A stretch of 64,000 nucleotides of DNA from Diplocarpon mali (Eukaryota; Ascomycota; Leotiomycetes; Helotiales; Drepanopezizaceae): assembly GCA_024741835.1 (NCBI GenBank), contig JAENRP010000077.1, forward strand, positions 1-64,000, read 5' to 3'. The position numbers were made by a program, and so were the translations under genes. This document shows positions 32,957 through 44,871 of this stretch, in pieces. How positions within the stretch are numbered: the first letter of the stretch is position 1; every line of letters starts with the position of its first letter. The notes beneath the pieces are model-generated. The model worked only from the letters and a program-made list of their open reading frames with translations, ran no database searches and was not told where the DNA came from.

Positions 32957-34295
32957 TCAAGAAACCGGGATTCTCGTCATAGCCAGCTCAGAACTCTTAC
33001 TCCAAGCTCCGCTCGGCTCCCTTCGCCACAACATCAACTTCCCATCATCCCCCGTGCTCCCGAGGAGCTGGCCATCAGCATCAAATTCGACCCTCCAAAC
33101 CGGCGTTCTGTTCGCCTCTAGCCTTGAAACCTCCGTCGCAAGATGTACCACTTCTCCCTCGCCCGCCCTCGCGTCCTTCTCCCTCCCACTTAAACCCGGT
33201 CTCGCGCCCTGTAAACCGGCTCCAATACCCGACGGATTATTCTTGTTCCCGTTCTCGACACTCCTTCGCTGCACAGCAACTCTGTCTGGCGTTCTTGAGA
33301 AATCCTTGCTCCGCTGCGGTTTATCCCCTATGACAGGAGTAGAGACCTGAAAGACCCTCACAAAGCCGTCCTTACAAGCCGTAGCGACCACGTCGAAACC
33401 TCTAATATTTCCCGGCGCCCACGCTACATCCCTCACGAGCGCCTTATGCCCTTTCAATTCTGCCGCCAGATAAAATTCCTTCGTCGCATTCGAGCCCAAA
33501 CTCACCGAATGCGAGATGTCCTTTGTACGCCAGATACTCGCCCGGTTCATACTAGCCACAATAAGCCCCAATGAATCCCTCGGAACGCCCTGCCTTAATC
33601 CCATGTAACACGGCTCCGGGTTTGGGTCGAACGCCACCTTGAAGGCAACCTCCTCGCCCCGAGCAGGCTTCTCGCACACGTTAACCCGATCCAGTTCATT
33701 CCAGCTATCCAAGTTTTCCGGCTCGTCATTCTCGTACACCGTGAGCGATGCACTGCGGTCGATGAGCGCCAGGTACGTGTGCCGGGTCTCGGTGTTGTGC
33801 GTTATGGCGAATGAGAGGAAGGGTGATCGGCTGCCTGATCGGAGTTCGTAGACAGGCTTGTTACTGTGTGAGTTGAAGCGCCGGCCTTTACCGGGAGGCA
33901 GGGTGGCATCTTCGACCCAGAGTTTGAAGCGCCCGTCAGCGCCGATTGAGGCGATGAGGTTTGGGTGGATGGTCTGGGGAAGCCATTGGATCTTTGCGCG
34001 CGTTACTAGTGGTGGCTCCTCGCATTTGGGGCCACGGAAGGGCCTGGGAAAGGAAATGAACCATAGATACCTGTAAGACCTCGGCCGTATGCGCCCCCCA
34101 TGTATCACACAAGTTCCAGGTTCCATTCTTGTGCCGATTGTACACTTTGACCTTGCCGTCGACGGAGCTAGACGCAAAACGATCGCCGTAGGTATTAAAG
34201 GCCGTCGCTTGTACCATGTCTCTATGGCCCTGAGGAAGGAGAGAGAAACCCTCTCGGATTTCATCGATGGGATCAATCGCTGTCACCGGTGGCAT
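32957..34295 (-). CDS. SEH1: Nucleoporin/SEACAT WD40 protein SEH1
   Basis: Exons 34295-34071 and 33991-32957 give 419 residues; the intron (33992-34070) has a GTATCT donor, and the join yields Glu-Val-Leu-Gln-Ile-Gln-Trp-Leu-Pro. The start has a good CACAATG context. The N-terminal blade (GHRDMVQATAFNTYGDRFAS, then DGKVKVYNR) is typical of Seh1. Further WD units follow around ASIGADGRFKLW, GHKALVRDVAWAPG and the last one, GDDGKLMLWRRE, forming an open propeller that other partners complete. Seh1 belongs to the Nup84 Y-complex of the nuclear pore and to the SEACAT complex that controls TORC1 at the vacuole. A low-complexity Gly/Arg/Asn loop sits between the last blades (about 315-370). Confidence 0.9.
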
Positions 34296-35331
34296 TGTGA
34301 GGAGATGGAAGAGTCATGTGGGGTGTGAGGGTGAGGGTGAAGTTGAGTATTGGGAGCTCTGGTGGACCGTGCATCACAAGGCTGAAATAGAAGGAGGGAA
34401 ATTATTGTCCAGACACAGGTCGGAGAAGAATCATGCTTAGGTAAGAAGGAGGGATATGAATTCACAACCGAGGATATCCAAAGTCAGCGAGAAGCAAAAT
34501 TCCAGCTAAGGGTGGCAGAGCATGATGGTGTCAAAACAAGGAGGGGGTGTGAATAGAATGAAGTTCTCTACGAAAAGAGCTTCAGGGAGGAGCAAAAGGC
34601 ATGTCCGTGCCCTTAGGAGCCCCTGTGGTGTGTCTGCTAGGAATTCAGGAAGGTGCAGATGAACAAGCTTAAGCGAGGAATGGGACCTTCTGCATGATAC
34701 ATATGTACAGAAGATGCACCAGACTAGATCCATGATACCGTCTGAAGTGACTAAATAAGTAAGTGTAGCTGAAAACCTGCCGAAATAGCAAGATACACAC
34801 GACTATCTATGTGACTAAGAGGAGATGGGTGACTGTGCTTACACAGACACTCAGCAAATAGGTGAAATTGAAATCCAGTATTCTGAGTTTCCAGACTAAT
34901 GAATACCGATGTCTTTTTATGAAAAGAAATGTACACCTCTATGTACCAGCTCAGCTGCCTGTTTGAACATCGCGCGATGTCAACTCAAGATTGACATTGA
35001 AGAGCGGTTCGCGTAGCAAAATGTTAAGATATCAAACATGCACACAGAACAATTGGAAATACCGTTGAAGCTGGGCAAATGCGGCAGAACTTAGGAATTA
35101 GAAAATGAAATATGAAGTGGCTTCTTGCAAATTGATAGTATTTCGTTTGAACCCATGCTGATTATTGAAAAGGTACTATACAGCAGAGAAGTACTCGTCT
35201 CTTTCAAAGTAGTCCAAAATGCGCTCTTGATCCTCAACGTGTCCTCCACCCTAGTTCTGGGAATAGTCACGCGATAAATAAACCAACCCTTCCGTACAAA
35301 AATATGCTTCATGATATGCAGAATGAAGTAT
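34296..35331. other. Spacer between SEH1 and the kinase-like gene
   Basis: A 1.0-kb stretch between two minus-strand genes: the SEH1 promoter on the left and the 3' region of the kinase-like gene on the right. Open frames are short and show no domain. The right half is AT-leaning and featureless to me. Confidence 0.55.
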
Positions 35332-37665
35332 TTAGGCCCCTGCTAAATCTGCGTGAGTATGTCTGTCATTATGCGTATCTGTCGTCAAATCATCATCTAG
35401 ATTGGCCGATGACACGATTTTGTAGGGAGCCACGTGAGCAGTTCCTATGAATGCTAGATCAGCTGGGTATCCTGTCGGGATTTTGTTCAGCGCTACTGTG
35501 GTTCGCGGCTCTTCTGTGAGCTGCTTTTCCATGTCAGAGGTGTACCGTGGGCCTACGTTATCGTCTGTTGAAGCAAAAAATAAAGGTTCAACGGCCTCGT
35601 TCGGAGTGTTTTGTTTGTTCGTATCCAAGTAAGACCCGATGCTGGAGTCTGGTAGTGCATAAGTTGAAGGATCTATATCCTGGTTCGCTGGTGCAGCATC
35701 ATTGTTCAATTGTAAAACAGGTGGCTCCAGTGCTTCGTCCGCAGTCAATGTGCCTCCATCATCATAACCAAACGCAAGACTAGAGAGAGGAATTGTTGAA
35801 AGTACTCCACACTGACTGAATTTTGCTGGGGGAGATCTGCCTCTGCTAGGATAATATGGCTCTTCTGGTGAATCGGTGGCTGCATAACCATAAACATCTA
35901 CAGGCTTCTCGGAATCCAGGAAGAAGTCTGATTTAAGTGTTAAAGGACTCGCCAATTTGTGGCCATTGGTGATCTTTTGTGGGCTGTAGCATGCGTCTAC
36001 CGCAAACTGAATAGGATGCCCATTATCCTGGTGACTGTCACTTACAGTCGGAAACAAAGTGAGCAGTGTCGACGCCTGAGATCGACGTCTCGGATCAATG
36101 TCTAGGCACCGACTGCACAAGTCCAGATAATAGCCTGGGATATCCTCTGAAAAGCAGGATATTTCCAAGGGACGATGGGTTTCCGGCTCATCTTGTTGAG
36201 TGGCCAGAGCATATAAAACCATGCCTAGTTGGTAAAGATCCGACTTCACTCCAATGTACATCGAGATTCGCTGGTTGCTCTCGATAAGAGCAGCTGCCTC
36301 GGGAGGCTCCCACCCCACAGGACATCCTCTCCGGTTGATGTCAATAATTTTTGCATCGTCGGCTCCATCAATAACAATATTTGATAGTGTGAAATCACCT
36401 TGGACAAAACCCGCCTCGTGAATTTCGGAGAGGCCTTGAACAATCTGCTTGGCCCATTGCTCACGACGCCTCCATGGAATCCTTCCCTCGCCATCGTATA
36501 TCACGTCGACCAAGGCACCCTGCTCAGCAAAGCTGATGAGAAGCCCTTTCACGACCTCACCTCGATTATCAAGAACAACTCCTCCGAATTTGATGACGCT
36601 ATTGGAGCCAGACAACTGATGCAAAGCATTTATCTCGTAAAGAAACTCATCTACTGAGTCAGGGCCCGGGATTTCCTTCTTGATGACAACCTGGTCATCG
36701 ACCCTCACTTTGTAAACGAACCCCGACAGATGGGAATCGAAAACAAGCGCATCCTCTCGCACTCTCCGGCAATTGAGGTGGTTGATAGCTTTGATCGGAG
36801 GATAGGAGATGACTTCAGAAACGTCTTCGACGACGTGGACATGCAGTCTGTCGTTCTCAGTTTGCAACTTCAGGTTCGTGACAGTGTCGTAGAACTGGAT
36901 GTCGGGTAGCGAGTCACGAATAGCTTCGTATATCCGCGCACTTTTCTCTCTTTGGAATCGTGTTCGCTGCAGCTCTTCTTCTAATGATCCTCCGGGTGCT
37001 TCCCTATAATCCAAGGAAATGGTTACCCGCCTCCAATGGGTAGGTGTTTCTGCAAATGTTACAAAGAATTTCTCACGCTTGGACTTGTCCCTAAAGTGCA
37101 TGCTGAGATTCAAGATCCACCGCTTCTCTAATTCCCCTAATATCATTTCGTCAAATGTCTCGGTAGATATCGAATGGGCGTCCACGCATGACGGCTCATT
37201 CGAGACCTCCACGTATTCATCCTTCCCTTCCAAATCATTTTTAGCTGCCAGTACAATCTGGGGAGGTTCCAGTACAGCGTCAGCTACAGTCGTGCTGTCC
37301 AGTAGCTCGGGTGCACTCAACCTGTGCGGAGGAGTAACGGCAGTGGAAGAGTTTCGGAAGGACGTGCTCTGACGTCGGTCTACTGACACAGTCCGTCGGT
37401 CGTCGGAGTTGAGTTTAGCTGCCTCGAGTCTGTCTCGGAGTTCCGATTGCTGTCTCTTGAAGGTACCAGGCCGAGGTAGACCGGGCACCACCTTCCTAGA
37501 TAGTCTGCGAGCAATTCCAGGTCGCTGCTGAATATCCTCCGGGGGCGGGGTCAAGGGAGCGGCGCTGTTTGTACTGACGTCCTTGCCAAAGAGCCTTCTC
37601 CAGGACCACAATGTCCGATGATCTGTAGAAGGGGTTCTCGCACCAGGCTCCTCCGTTTGTGTCAT
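35332..37665 (-). CDS. Divergent protein kinase-like protein
   Basis: A single exon, 777 residues from the ATG at 37665, which I chose for its CACAATG context; in-frame ATGs at 37710 and 37740 are possible. Residues 1-160 are polar with Ser/Thr-Pro sites. A conserved-looking helical region (about 180-300) precedes a kinase fold at about 305-560. Visible landmarks are the ATP-anchoring Lys329 in VVIKKE, a catalytic loop reading Gly-Asp-Phe-Thr-Leu-Ser-Asn (Asp424, Asn429) in place of HRD, Asp442 in Asp-Ile-Asn in place of DFG, and Pro-Pro-Glu in place of APE. The C-terminal 200 residues are disordered and acidic. Since Lys, both Asp and Asn are kept, it may still be active. It resembles the large, poorly studied kinase-like families of filamentous ascomycetes; substrate and role are unknown. 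Confidence 0.75.
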   Translation of the reverse strand: MTQTEEPGARTPSTDHRTLWSWRRLFGKDVSTNSAAPLTPPPEDIQQRPGIARRLSRKVVPGLPRPGTFKRQQSELRDRLEAAKLNSDDRRTVSVDRRQSTSFRNSSTAVTPPHRLSAPELLDSTTVADAVLEPPQIVLAAKNDLEGKDEYVEVSNEPSCVDAHSISTETFDEMILGELEKRWILNLSMHFRDKSKREKFFVTFAETPTHWRRVTISLDYREAPGGSLEEELQRTRFQREKSARIYEAIRDSLPDIQFYDTVTNLKLQTENDRLHVHVVEDVSEVISYPPIKAINHLNCRRVREDALVFDSHLSGFVYKVRVDDQVVIKKEIPGPDSVDEFLYEINALHQLSGSNSVIKFGGVVLDNRGEVVKGLLISFAEQGALVDVIYDGEGRIPWRRREQWAKQIVQGLSEIHEAGFVQGDFTLSNIVIDGADDAKIIDINRRGCPVGWEPPEAAALIESNQRISMYIGVKSDLYQLGMVLYALATQQDEPETHRPLEISCFSEDIPGYYLDLCSRCLDIDPRRRSQASTLLTLFPTVSDSHQDNGHPIQFAVDACYSPQKITNGHKLASPLTLKSDFFLDSEKPVDVYGYAATDSPEEPYYPSRGRSPPAKFSQCGVLSTIPLSSLAFGYDDGGTLTADEALEPPVLQLNNDAAPANQDIDPSTYALPDSSIGSYLDTNKQNTPNEAVEPLFFASTDDNVGPRYTSDMEKQLTEEPRTTVALNKIPTGYPADLAFIGTAHVAPYKIVSSANLDDDLTTDTHNDRHTHADLAGA

Positions 37666-39654
37666 TGTGCTGACAGGGAGATCCCAGGTAGAGTTTGCTC
37701 TGTCGATCATCAGCTTCAGTGTCTGACGATAACAGTGCATCCGCGTTGCGCGGAGAGCTGACAACAAGTTTCTTTTTGCCACCTACTTGGATCTGATCTG
37801 CTGTTATGGCGAGGTGAGAGATCGCCGGGCGGAAGTGGTAATAGAGTAAGGTTCATGCAGCTTCTCTTCTGTGGTGATATACAGTCGAGAGCACTGTCGC
37901 CCTCTGGTATTCCACGGAAGCGTATCATCGCATGGAAGAGCACATCGAGATGACATGTGTTGTATGTCGAGCAAGGCGGACTGTGATGAGGGTATGGCAG
38001 GGCTACTTGGTGGTAGAACGAGGTTGTGCGAGGTGAAGTCGCAGAGGTGGAACTCGGCCAACTCAGCCACCGCTATTACCTCTTTGGAACAACGCAGTGA
38101 CGCAACACGCAGCTGGCAGGCAGGCATGATTCCCGTTGGTCGCCTCACCTTCTTCCTGTGGAGTTGGGAGCCTTGAAAGGAGATTGAGTGACTCGGGATG
38201 CGAATACAGTGCGGTGCTAGTGCAGAAGGGCACTTACTTTTTGAAAGGTCAGACGCGGCATATCGGTTGGCAGCGGGAGGGTCGGCCGGCAAGAAGTATT
38301 TACTTAATTGAGTCTAGATCATAAATCATACCTATTGTGTTAGAAAAGGCTAGACTTAATTGGGAAAGCAATCTACTCAATATTTCTTCTTCTCGATCAG
38401 TTTGCCTTCCCACTCAAATAACAGGGCCATGACTGACTGCATTTGGAACTGTCACAGGCATTACTCACTCTTTGTGGCTGGAAGGTAGTAGACTGCAAAC
38501 TGGCATCTATATTTTTTTTAAGTATTAGAGTTTGCACACTTTCCTACCGTGAACCAGTAAATAGACACTTGTTTGTCCCTGGCCTTTGATCATATTCTAT
38601 ACTCCTAAACACTGAAACACCACCAAAACCAGTAGTCACCTTGGTGTAACCAACTGCGTTGTTCAAATCTAATCTTAAAATTCTCTTAGCGAAAACTCTT
38701 GCTTCACCCGCTTAGCAAGTGTATACATGTCACGCACGGCCTTTTCTCTCGCTTCAATATCATGATCAACACTCGATGATGATATAAACCCACGAGGAAG
38801 GATTGATCCAGGCACTGGTCTACGGTCCTAGCCGAGGCCATCTTAAACATACCCTCCCATGTCCAGCCGAGCAAACCCTACTTAGATATCCTCACGTCGG
38901 GTATCAAGCCCAATACTTTTGGGTATGTACAGGTGAGGCTGGTTATGGATTGCATGCTGCAGCGTGTACCACGTATTCCCCGCCCATTGTGGTCCATCGG
39001 CTTACCTTGCACGAGTTCCGCAGGCACACAAATCAGACCATTTGGCGATTAAACCCACTGGTTTGATGGTTCAGGGGGTGTTCCCGCCGACCTGCTCGCT
39101 GCCTACCGCGTAAACGTGAAGAATTCACGGGCTGTCACTGCACAGGGCTCCGCTGTCTACTCAGAATAAGCTATAGATGCCATGCGACCCTAATCGCCAG
39201 TTGGGCTCTATTGCCATGACCTAGCGCTCAGCTGCTGGAGTCGGGAGTTGAGAATGGCACCAAGCGAATTTGGGTTGCAGTAAACGCCGCTGACATGGTG
39301 AACCGGGTGGCTTCGTTACTCCAGCAGATAGAAATAGGACATAGTTACAATAGAGTTTTTGTTAAATGTTATCGAAATCAACACTGAAGGAGATCTGAAA
39401 TATTTCCGCACTCACTTTTTAGAACCTCCAAGGAGTTGTGCATTGGCTAGCTGATTTACATCATGTACCCATAAAACGCTTTCCCGCGCCACTCTATGAT
39501 GCACTGAAGAGGAGAGTTATCCTTAGAGCATCATTCGACGCACATCTCAACGCCGTGGCAACCCAATCATCCCCAAACAGTTCTGACTACTTCATCCCTG
39601 CCTTATAACGCAGACGCGGTAAGGAAAAAGATACCCACAGAGCGAGGCATTCCA
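37666..39654. other. Upstream region of the kinase-like gene, no gene seen
   Basis: A 2.0-kb spacer between two minus-strand genes. Frames at 37804-38292 (-) and 38803-39066 (+) are short and without domains. T-rich tracts occur near 38510 and 39357. I see no RNA gene or mobile element. Confidence 0.5.
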
Positions 39655-42600
39655 TCAGTCGTCTTCTTCGTCATCATCTCTGTTCCTCTTCTGTGAGAGT
39701 TGTTCCTTCCACAGGTTGTTTGCTTCCTTGGCGTCAAGGCCTGGGAAGACCAGATCGAAGACATCCGAATACCATTTCGCGGGATGTCCACAAATTCCTT
39801 CCGTGATATTCTAACAGTTTTTAGTCAATTAAATACGCATGTAAATAAGAAGCCACCCACCTCCGGAAGTTCCAGCCAGTCAGACATATTGTCAGCAGGG
39901 AAGATGATAGTTTTTGACCCGGCTCGTCGAGCGGCCACGGTCTTCTCTCGAAGACCACCGATTCTCAGTACTTTGCCAGTTACGGTGAGTTCACCTGTCA
40001 TAGCGATAGTAGGATCAAGTGGACGATTGAACGCCAAAGATAGAAACGAGGTTGCCATTGTGATGCCTGCCGAAGGTCCATCCTTTTGGACAGCACCTTC
40101 AGGGCAATGAAGATGAACCTTGGCTTTATCGAAGAAGCGGTTGTCAGGAAAATTTTTCGCCAACACCGACTTCGCGAAAGAGTATGCAATAGAGGTTGAT
40201 TCCTTCATGACAGCCTTAAGGTTTCCAGTCACTGCCAGGCCAGGTTGAGATTTCCTACTAAGGGCGCTCTCCAAAATGGACTCGACATAGAGAGCAGCAC
40301 CTCCCATCTGCGTCCACGCAAGACCCATAGCAACTCCTGGCGGAGTCACATCGTAAAGGCGGTCAGAGGTAAAGACTGGAGGGCCGACATAGTCTTTCAG
40401 ATTCTCCTGGTCGATTGTTACATGAACAGAATCTGGAACCTTGAGACCTACTCTTGGTTCTTGAGTAGTTTCCTTCTCAATATTCTCCGATGTCTCCTTG
40501 ACATCGGTCTCGTCCTTCTTCGGCTCCTCCTGCGCTGCCTTTTCTTGCTCTGTCAAAGCCTCGGCGTCAGGAAAAACAGTTTCGCCAAGGTCTTGCACAA
40601 TTTTCAGTGCCGACTTGCGATATACCTTCTCGATCTGTTTCTTCAGATTTCGAACACCTGACTCTCGGCAATATTTGTTTATCAGCTCTTCGATAGCCGC
40701 CTTACTAAGATTGACGTCGACGTCCTTCAGCCCAGCCAACTCTTTGGCGGCAGGCCCAAGATATCGCTCGGCGATTGCCATCTTCTCATCTGCAACATAT
40801 CCAGACAATTCGATCATTTCCATTCGGTCAAGCAGTGGCCGGGGGATGGTGTCAGTCATGTTGGCTGTACAAACAAAAAGTACCTTGGAAAGGTCAACGG
40901 GAACATCGAGATAGTGGTCCAAGAACGAGTTGTTCTGTTCCGGGTCGAGTAATTCCAGCAAAGCTGATGCTGGGTCTCCTTGGTGGCCTCTACCAATCTT
41001 ATCTATTTCATCAATCAAAATCAAAGGATTTTCAGTCTGGCACTTCTTCAAAGCCTGGATGATGCGTCCCGGAAGTGCACCGACGTATGTTCTGCGGTGA
41101 CCCTTGATTTCTGCGACGTCGGTGAGACCTCCAACGCTGAACCTGTAGTACTGCCTATTAAGAGCCCTGGCGATACTTTTTCCAATACTTGTCTTTCCTA
41201 CACCGGGAGGACCAACGAAACATAGTATCTTGCCTTCAACAGTGCCTCGCAGCTTCCCAACCGCAATGAATTCCAGAATACGATCCTTGACATCCTTCAA
41301 CCCATGATGGTCTTCGTCGAGAACCGTCATCGCATTATTGATTCCAAAGTTTTCCGCACTCCGCTGACCCCAGGGAATTTGTGTCAGCCAATCCAAATAG
41401 TTTCTCGTCACATTGAATTCCGAGGCCGCTGGTTCTAGATGTGCCAGCTTATTCAGCTCTTCGTCGAAGACCTTCTTCACTGGCTCCGGCATGGCGAGTT
41501 TAGCTCCTTTTTCACGGAATTTTTCAACGAGTTTATCTTTTCCATCGGATTCAATACCAAGTTCCCTTCGAATACCCTTCATCTGCTCCATCAACCAATA
41601 TTCTCGTTGCCTTTTTTGGATCGATTTCTCAACGTCTTTCGTAATCTTGGACTGTAGTTGAGCATTCATAAGCTCCTTCTTCAGAACGACAAGTGCCTTC
41701 TGTAATCTATCTTCAACATTCAGAGTCTCAAGAACTTCTTGCAACTCAGAAACCTCACCGGCTGATACTGCGGCTGCAAAATCAGCGAGCTTAGCAGGCT
41801 CCTGCATAACATTCCCTGCAGATTGGCTCATAGAGAATGTCGATATCTGGTCGCGGAAAAGAGTGTTCATAGATGCAACCTCCTTGAAAACGTTGACAAT
41901 TTCATTCGTAATTGCTCGAATAACAGGGCTTTTGGGATCATGAGGTTCTTCCGCTAGATTTTCCACTTTTGCCATACTGACAGGATACTTCCGTAAAAAG
42001 GAGGTAGGGTCGTATGGAGCGAGTGTTTCTCCAGCCTTTTGCTGCACAGCAGTCTCCTCGAAACTGGCCACCACATCGCCCTGCTTCTCAGAGGTTACCT
42101 CCTCCGTCTTTGGCTTTGGGGGGATAATATCAGGTGCTGCTGGAGCATCCGGAGAACTTCCGTCCCCTTTCTTCACCTCGGCTGTGCCAGCTCCATCCGT
42201 GCTGTTAATCAAAGTTGACATTTTGATCCTTCTGTGAGGGTAGAATACCGCGGTGAGCGCGCCCTCATCACCATGAACCGGGAATGCACTTGTGATTTGT
42301 GCAAAAACTCCCACATCATGCACCTGGTCTATGCTCTCAATTACGTCCCCATCCGCATTCTCATCCTTGAAAAGAAAAGCTCCAATGTACGGCTGGCCCC
42401 TCTTGATCATTTCTTGAATCGCTGTAACGACATTAGGGTCCCGGATTGTGATCGCTTTGTAAAATCCCGGAAAGAGAGGTCTCTTAGAAATTGGTAGAGC
42501 CATGACCTGCGGATAGACATCTGGAACCGTAGGCTTCTGTAAAGCCTTCTCGGCAGAGGGCTTCCGCCCTTTCCTCCCGCCATCCCCGCCACCGGATTCG

Positions 42601-43019
42601 CCAGCTACTCCAGACGCAACACTGCTTCCCTTCCCATCTGCCGCACCTCCAGACGAGGCATTGCCGCTTTGTGTTGTCAACTCGGAAGTTTTGCTCTTGT
42701 TCTCCGCTACGTTCTCGCCGCTGGTTTCGTTCAGCGGCTCGGTCTTGTCTTTCGTGTTTGCTTCTACTGTTTCCCCTACTACATCTTTAACGGGCTTAGG
42801 AGCATCCTTCTTATGGATAGGAGATGTGGAGAAATTCGAACTTCCCGATATTGATCGATTTGGGAGGATAGAGCGTAAGGATAGTAATGTCGCAGCAGGA
42901 TTGCGGTAGCGATTAGCAGCTGTATACAGTCTTCTGGAGAAATTAGAACTTCTTCTTGCAACGCCCCTTGCTGTATTTCTGAGCGCAAGCCGCCATGGTA
43001 GGTTTTGGCCGTGTAACAT
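39655..43019 (-). CDS. PIM1: Mitochondrial Lon protease (PIM1)
   Basis: Exons 43019-39861 and 39810-39655 give 1104 residues. The 50-bp intron is near the 3' end; reading through it stops after nine intron-encoded residues, while splicing restores the normal C-terminus (Leu-Pro-Glu-Asn-Ile, then a Lys/Asp/Glu-rich tail). This ATP-driven protease of the mitochondrial matrix degrades misfolded and oxidised proteins and helps maintain mtDNA. It has an Arg-rich presequence (MLHGQNLPWRLALR), an N-terminal Lon substrate domain interrupted by a charged insertion (from about 170), an AAA+ module with Walker A GPPGVGKTS at about 603-611 and Walker B, an acidic insert (about 850-890), and a serine protease domain with catalytic Ser983 in KDGPSAG and Lys1026 in GGLREK. 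The start is the ATG at 43019; the frame extends upstream but without an ATG. Confidence 0.96.
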
Positions 43020-43417
43020 AACTTCGTGGCGTGAGGAGGCGGTTGACCTGTAGTCCAAATCTTACTCGTAGAAGAGATGCGAATTGAACAGTTATCGACC
43101 TCAAATTTAGGTCCCGAGTTCGAATCGTCGAGTGAGTCGTTGAGAAATCACAGAAAGTGGTCTGTCAAATGAAAGCTTCAAATTTCGGAACTTTCAGATC
43201 GATTTTGTCATCATGGCTACCGAGACCCCTGCACTTTATCGGGATGACAGTCATATTGCAATGGAACACATGATTTCGGATTATGATTATTCCGAAAAAC
43301 TGCGAGTTTCCAACCACCTACCTTAGATTAGGTGCTACCTAATACGGAACCGATACGCAAGGCTGACTAGGTAGGGAGCTCTGTCACGCTATGCTACGAT
43401 ATCTTAAATATTTTTTT
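43020..43417. promoter_or_regulatory. Upstream region of the Lon gene
   Basis: About 400 bp between the Lon start codon and the first repeat remnant. A cluster of CCTACC/GGTAGG steps lies at 43316-43375. Any Lon promoter must lie here or inside the repeat. Confidence 0.5.
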
Positions 43418-43980
43418 TCTTCGTTTTAAAGAGCTATACTGGTTCTCAGCTATGTAGCATGAGCGCAAAATGGTATAGTCGAGTTAGGTATAAGGAGAAA
43501 CTAGCATAAATACTCTTTGAATCTAGTATATAGCCTATCATACCTTTAGGGGGACTATGATTCCTTAGTTAAGAGTCTAACCTGTACCTTAGTCGATAGC
43601 TAGTTACTCCCTCTAGGTCTTAGCCAGGTATATTCTTAAGGAGGCGCCTAGGCAAATAAAGACACCTTAGATTCTTTATTCTAAGATAAGCCCTCCTTCC
43701 CGATAGCGGCTATTTATTTGATTATGTCAAGTGTCTTGCTAAGTGGCGGCGGCTATAAATCGTAACCCTTCTTGTCGATTTATGTTTCGAAGACAATCTT
43801 TAGGAAAAAATAGGTCAAGTTGCGAGGCTTCGAAATATATCCTTTTCTCTCCCCCTCTTCCTTACACCTTACGTTCTATAATCCGCCTTATTCCCTTTGT
43901 ATCTATTATCGAGCCCTTTCTCTTGTCATAGGTATATATCTAAACAACCCTTAAGTACGCAAGGAAGGGTCGAAAGTTGA
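43418..43980 (-). repeat. AT-rich dispersed repeat, copy D (5' truncated)
   Basis: The reverse complement matches the 3' two thirds of the family, from the CTTTCGACC landmark to the tail. The first roughly 230 bp of the unit are missing. It abuts an opposite-orientation tail fragment (43984-44060). Confidence 0.65.
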
Positions 43981-43983
43981 ATG

Positions 43984-44060
43984 CAGATATAGCGTTTCCA
44001 CATATAGTATATAGTTTAGAACTATTATTGCATATTAAAAGGACACAGAAAATACCTAAT
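43984..44060 (+). repeat. Tail fragment of the AT-rich repeat
   Basis: About 75 bp matching the 3' end of the family (ATATAGCGTTTCC, then TATATAGTTTAGAACTA and ATTAAAAGG), fused directly to the broken end of copy D in the opposite orientation. Confidence 0.6.
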
Positions 44061-44871
44061 ACCTTGGATTTAATTTCGGAATACAAAAACGAGCTCTAGA
44101 CTAGTTTTTGGAAATTGCTCAAATTCGTATAGGGTGGCCGAGATAATCCTAAATCGCTGTATTTCATATGCAATTACGCGTTAGGATTATAAGCAGCTAC
44201 TTATCGCAGAATTGTATTCGAACATACGATTCTCCCAGTTTCATCTCCGGACCAAATGCACCCTATGACTATTATATATAACAATCTCCGTGCTTGTAAG
44301 TTTTATTGAATAATTTATTCATTGTAATTTACCAACCTACTAGTTGTCAGCTTTTGCAGTGTCACGTGTTTCCTGAGTCCAAAATAAGTGGTATTTTTAG
44401 CCCCTAAGAAAGTGCCTCGCCTCTGCGGTAAACCCTCTTATCTCCAGACTCTCTTACTTGCTATTGGTATTTGTTGAACCAATCATAGAAGAAACCGAAC
44501 GCCTCAAACCAGAAAATATAGCAAAAGTGGACGAATTTTTGTTGGGTTTTCTTCTGCAGTTCGAGTGTAGTGGAGTGTGTAACGGATACGTTTCCAGCTA
44601 TTCAGCTTTTAGAATTTGTAATTGGAATTTTTGCCCAAGTATATATTTGATTGTAAATTAATATTTGCGGGTTTCTTGTTCACTGTACTCGAAGTCAAAA
44701 ATAAGGAGGTTTTTTTTGATATGCTACTTTAGTCCCGAGATTATATAGCGCTATAAGACGTCCTCTCTTCCAAAGGCTAAGGAGCCTATTCCGCAATTAG
44801 TATTCCCTCTCCATTTCTCTATTTTACAGATTTTCATTAATAGTATAGAGCTCTATAGGGAGGCGGTGACT
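44061..44871. other. AT-rich spacer inside the repeat island
   Basis: This stretch holds no credible gene. The short open frame at 44458-44661 lacks an ATG start and shows no domain. The composition resembles the flanking decayed repeats. Confidence 0.5.

Noticed and set aside
43020..43058. Extended N-terminus of the Lon protease
   Set aside because: The frame is open but starts without an ATG; the ATG at 43019 gives the normal presequence.
43100..43135. tRNA-like B box (GAGTTCGAATC) upstream of the Lon gene
   Set aside because: No matching A box, and the T arm, anticodon arm and acceptor stem do not pair.
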